DNA from: JANXSF01 sp043745195
Lineage (GTDB): Bacteria > Acidobacteriota > Terriglobia > Bryobacterales > Bryobacteraceae
Direction of reading: 5' to 3'
NCBI GenBank assembly: GCA_043745195.1
Contig: JAYTTF010000128.1
Location: 1 to 5,939, forward strand
Length of the DNA: 5,939 bases
Positions 5,826 to 5,939 of this stretch are shown here, piece after piece (within the stretch, counting starts at the first letter, position 1; each line of letters begins with the position of its first letter). Under the pieces are notes generated by a model. That model did no database searches and had not been told where the DNA came from. It worked only from the letters and a program-made list of their open reading frames with translations. The position numbers and the translations under genes were made by a program.

Positions 5826-5939
5826 TTACTTGCGGCGACGGATCGCTGCGATACCAACCAGCCCAGCAGCGAACAAAGCATAAGTCCCTGGTTCAGGAAC
5901 CGCAGCATCTGTAACTGTCAAGTTATCGATCGCGAAGTC
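5826..5939 (-). CDS. PEP-CTERM sorting-signal protein, C-terminal fragment
   Basis: Only the last 37 residues are in the window, read from the right edge to the TAA at 5828-5826. The segment has the three parts of a PEP-CTERM signal in order: the VPEPG motif at residues 14-18 of the fragment, a hydrophobic helix (TYALFAAGLVGIAAI), and a basic tail RRRK before the stop. In this family the signal is recognised by an exosortase (EpsH/XrtA type) and processed in the inner membrane, so the mature protein goes to the surface or matrix, often with exopolysaccharide. The preceding FAIDNLTVT has the look of a beta-sandwich C-terminal strand common before PEP-CTERM tails. The function of the main domain cannot be known from this piece. 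A strong terminator follows immediately. Confidence 0.92.
   Translation of the reverse strand, partial: DFAIDNLTVTDAAVPEPGTYALFAAGLVGIAAIRRRK

Noticed and set aside
5553..5914. Open frames at 5553-5810 (minus) and 5720-5914 (plus)
   Set aside because: The first runs into the terminator hairpin and is low-complexity Pro/Ser/Leu; the second crosses the terminator and is antisense to the PEP-CTERM tail.

Overview
The window looks like a chromosomal segment of a Gram-negative bacterium from the Acidobacteriota (Bryobacter/Solibacter-like) or Planctomycetota/Verrucomicrobiota neighbourhood. This placement is an inference. It rests on a formylglycine sulfatase with an RR-type leader, a PEP-CTERM (exosortase-sorted) protein, and a lone protein made of secretin-N-like repeats next to a winged-helix AAA+ ATPase. 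No rRNA, tRNA, CRISPR array, transposase or phage gene is visible.

Layout. (1) 1-1250, minus strand: the N-terminal ~416 residues of a type I sulfatase whose C-terminus lies off the left edge. (2) 1251-1319: a short divergent intergenic region. (3) 1320-2840, plus: a AAA+ ATPase with an N-terminal winged-helix-like domain. (4) 2900-3643, plus: a probably exported protein with three ~60-residue secretin-N-like repeats, 59 bp downstream of the ATPase and likely in the same operon. (5) 3644-3889: a noncoding gap. (6) 3890-3936: a near-consensus sigma70 promoter overlapped by an inverted repeat. (7) 3937-4329 and 4326-5342, plus: a YtrA-type GntR repressor whose stop overlaps the start (ATGA) of an eight-helix DUF1648-type membrane protein. 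(8) 5343-5774: a gene-free stretch with a 23-bp-arm inverted repeat and a potential G-quadruplex. (9) 5775-5939: the C-terminal PEP-CTERM tail of a minus-strand gene and its terminator, converging on the GntR operon.

Two compact modules stand out. The first is the ATPase plus secretin-N-repeat protein. Both families have links to pilus or secretion machinery, but no pilin, secretin barrel or TadA-like gene is in view. The second is the GntR/DUF1648 operon, which looks autoregulated and is organised like regulator/immunity-type pairs such as SdpR-SdpI, although the regulator family differs. The sulfatase and the PEP-CTERM protein suggest a polysaccharide-handling, surface-decorating lifestyle. 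Nothing in the window shows that these outer genes work with the two modules.
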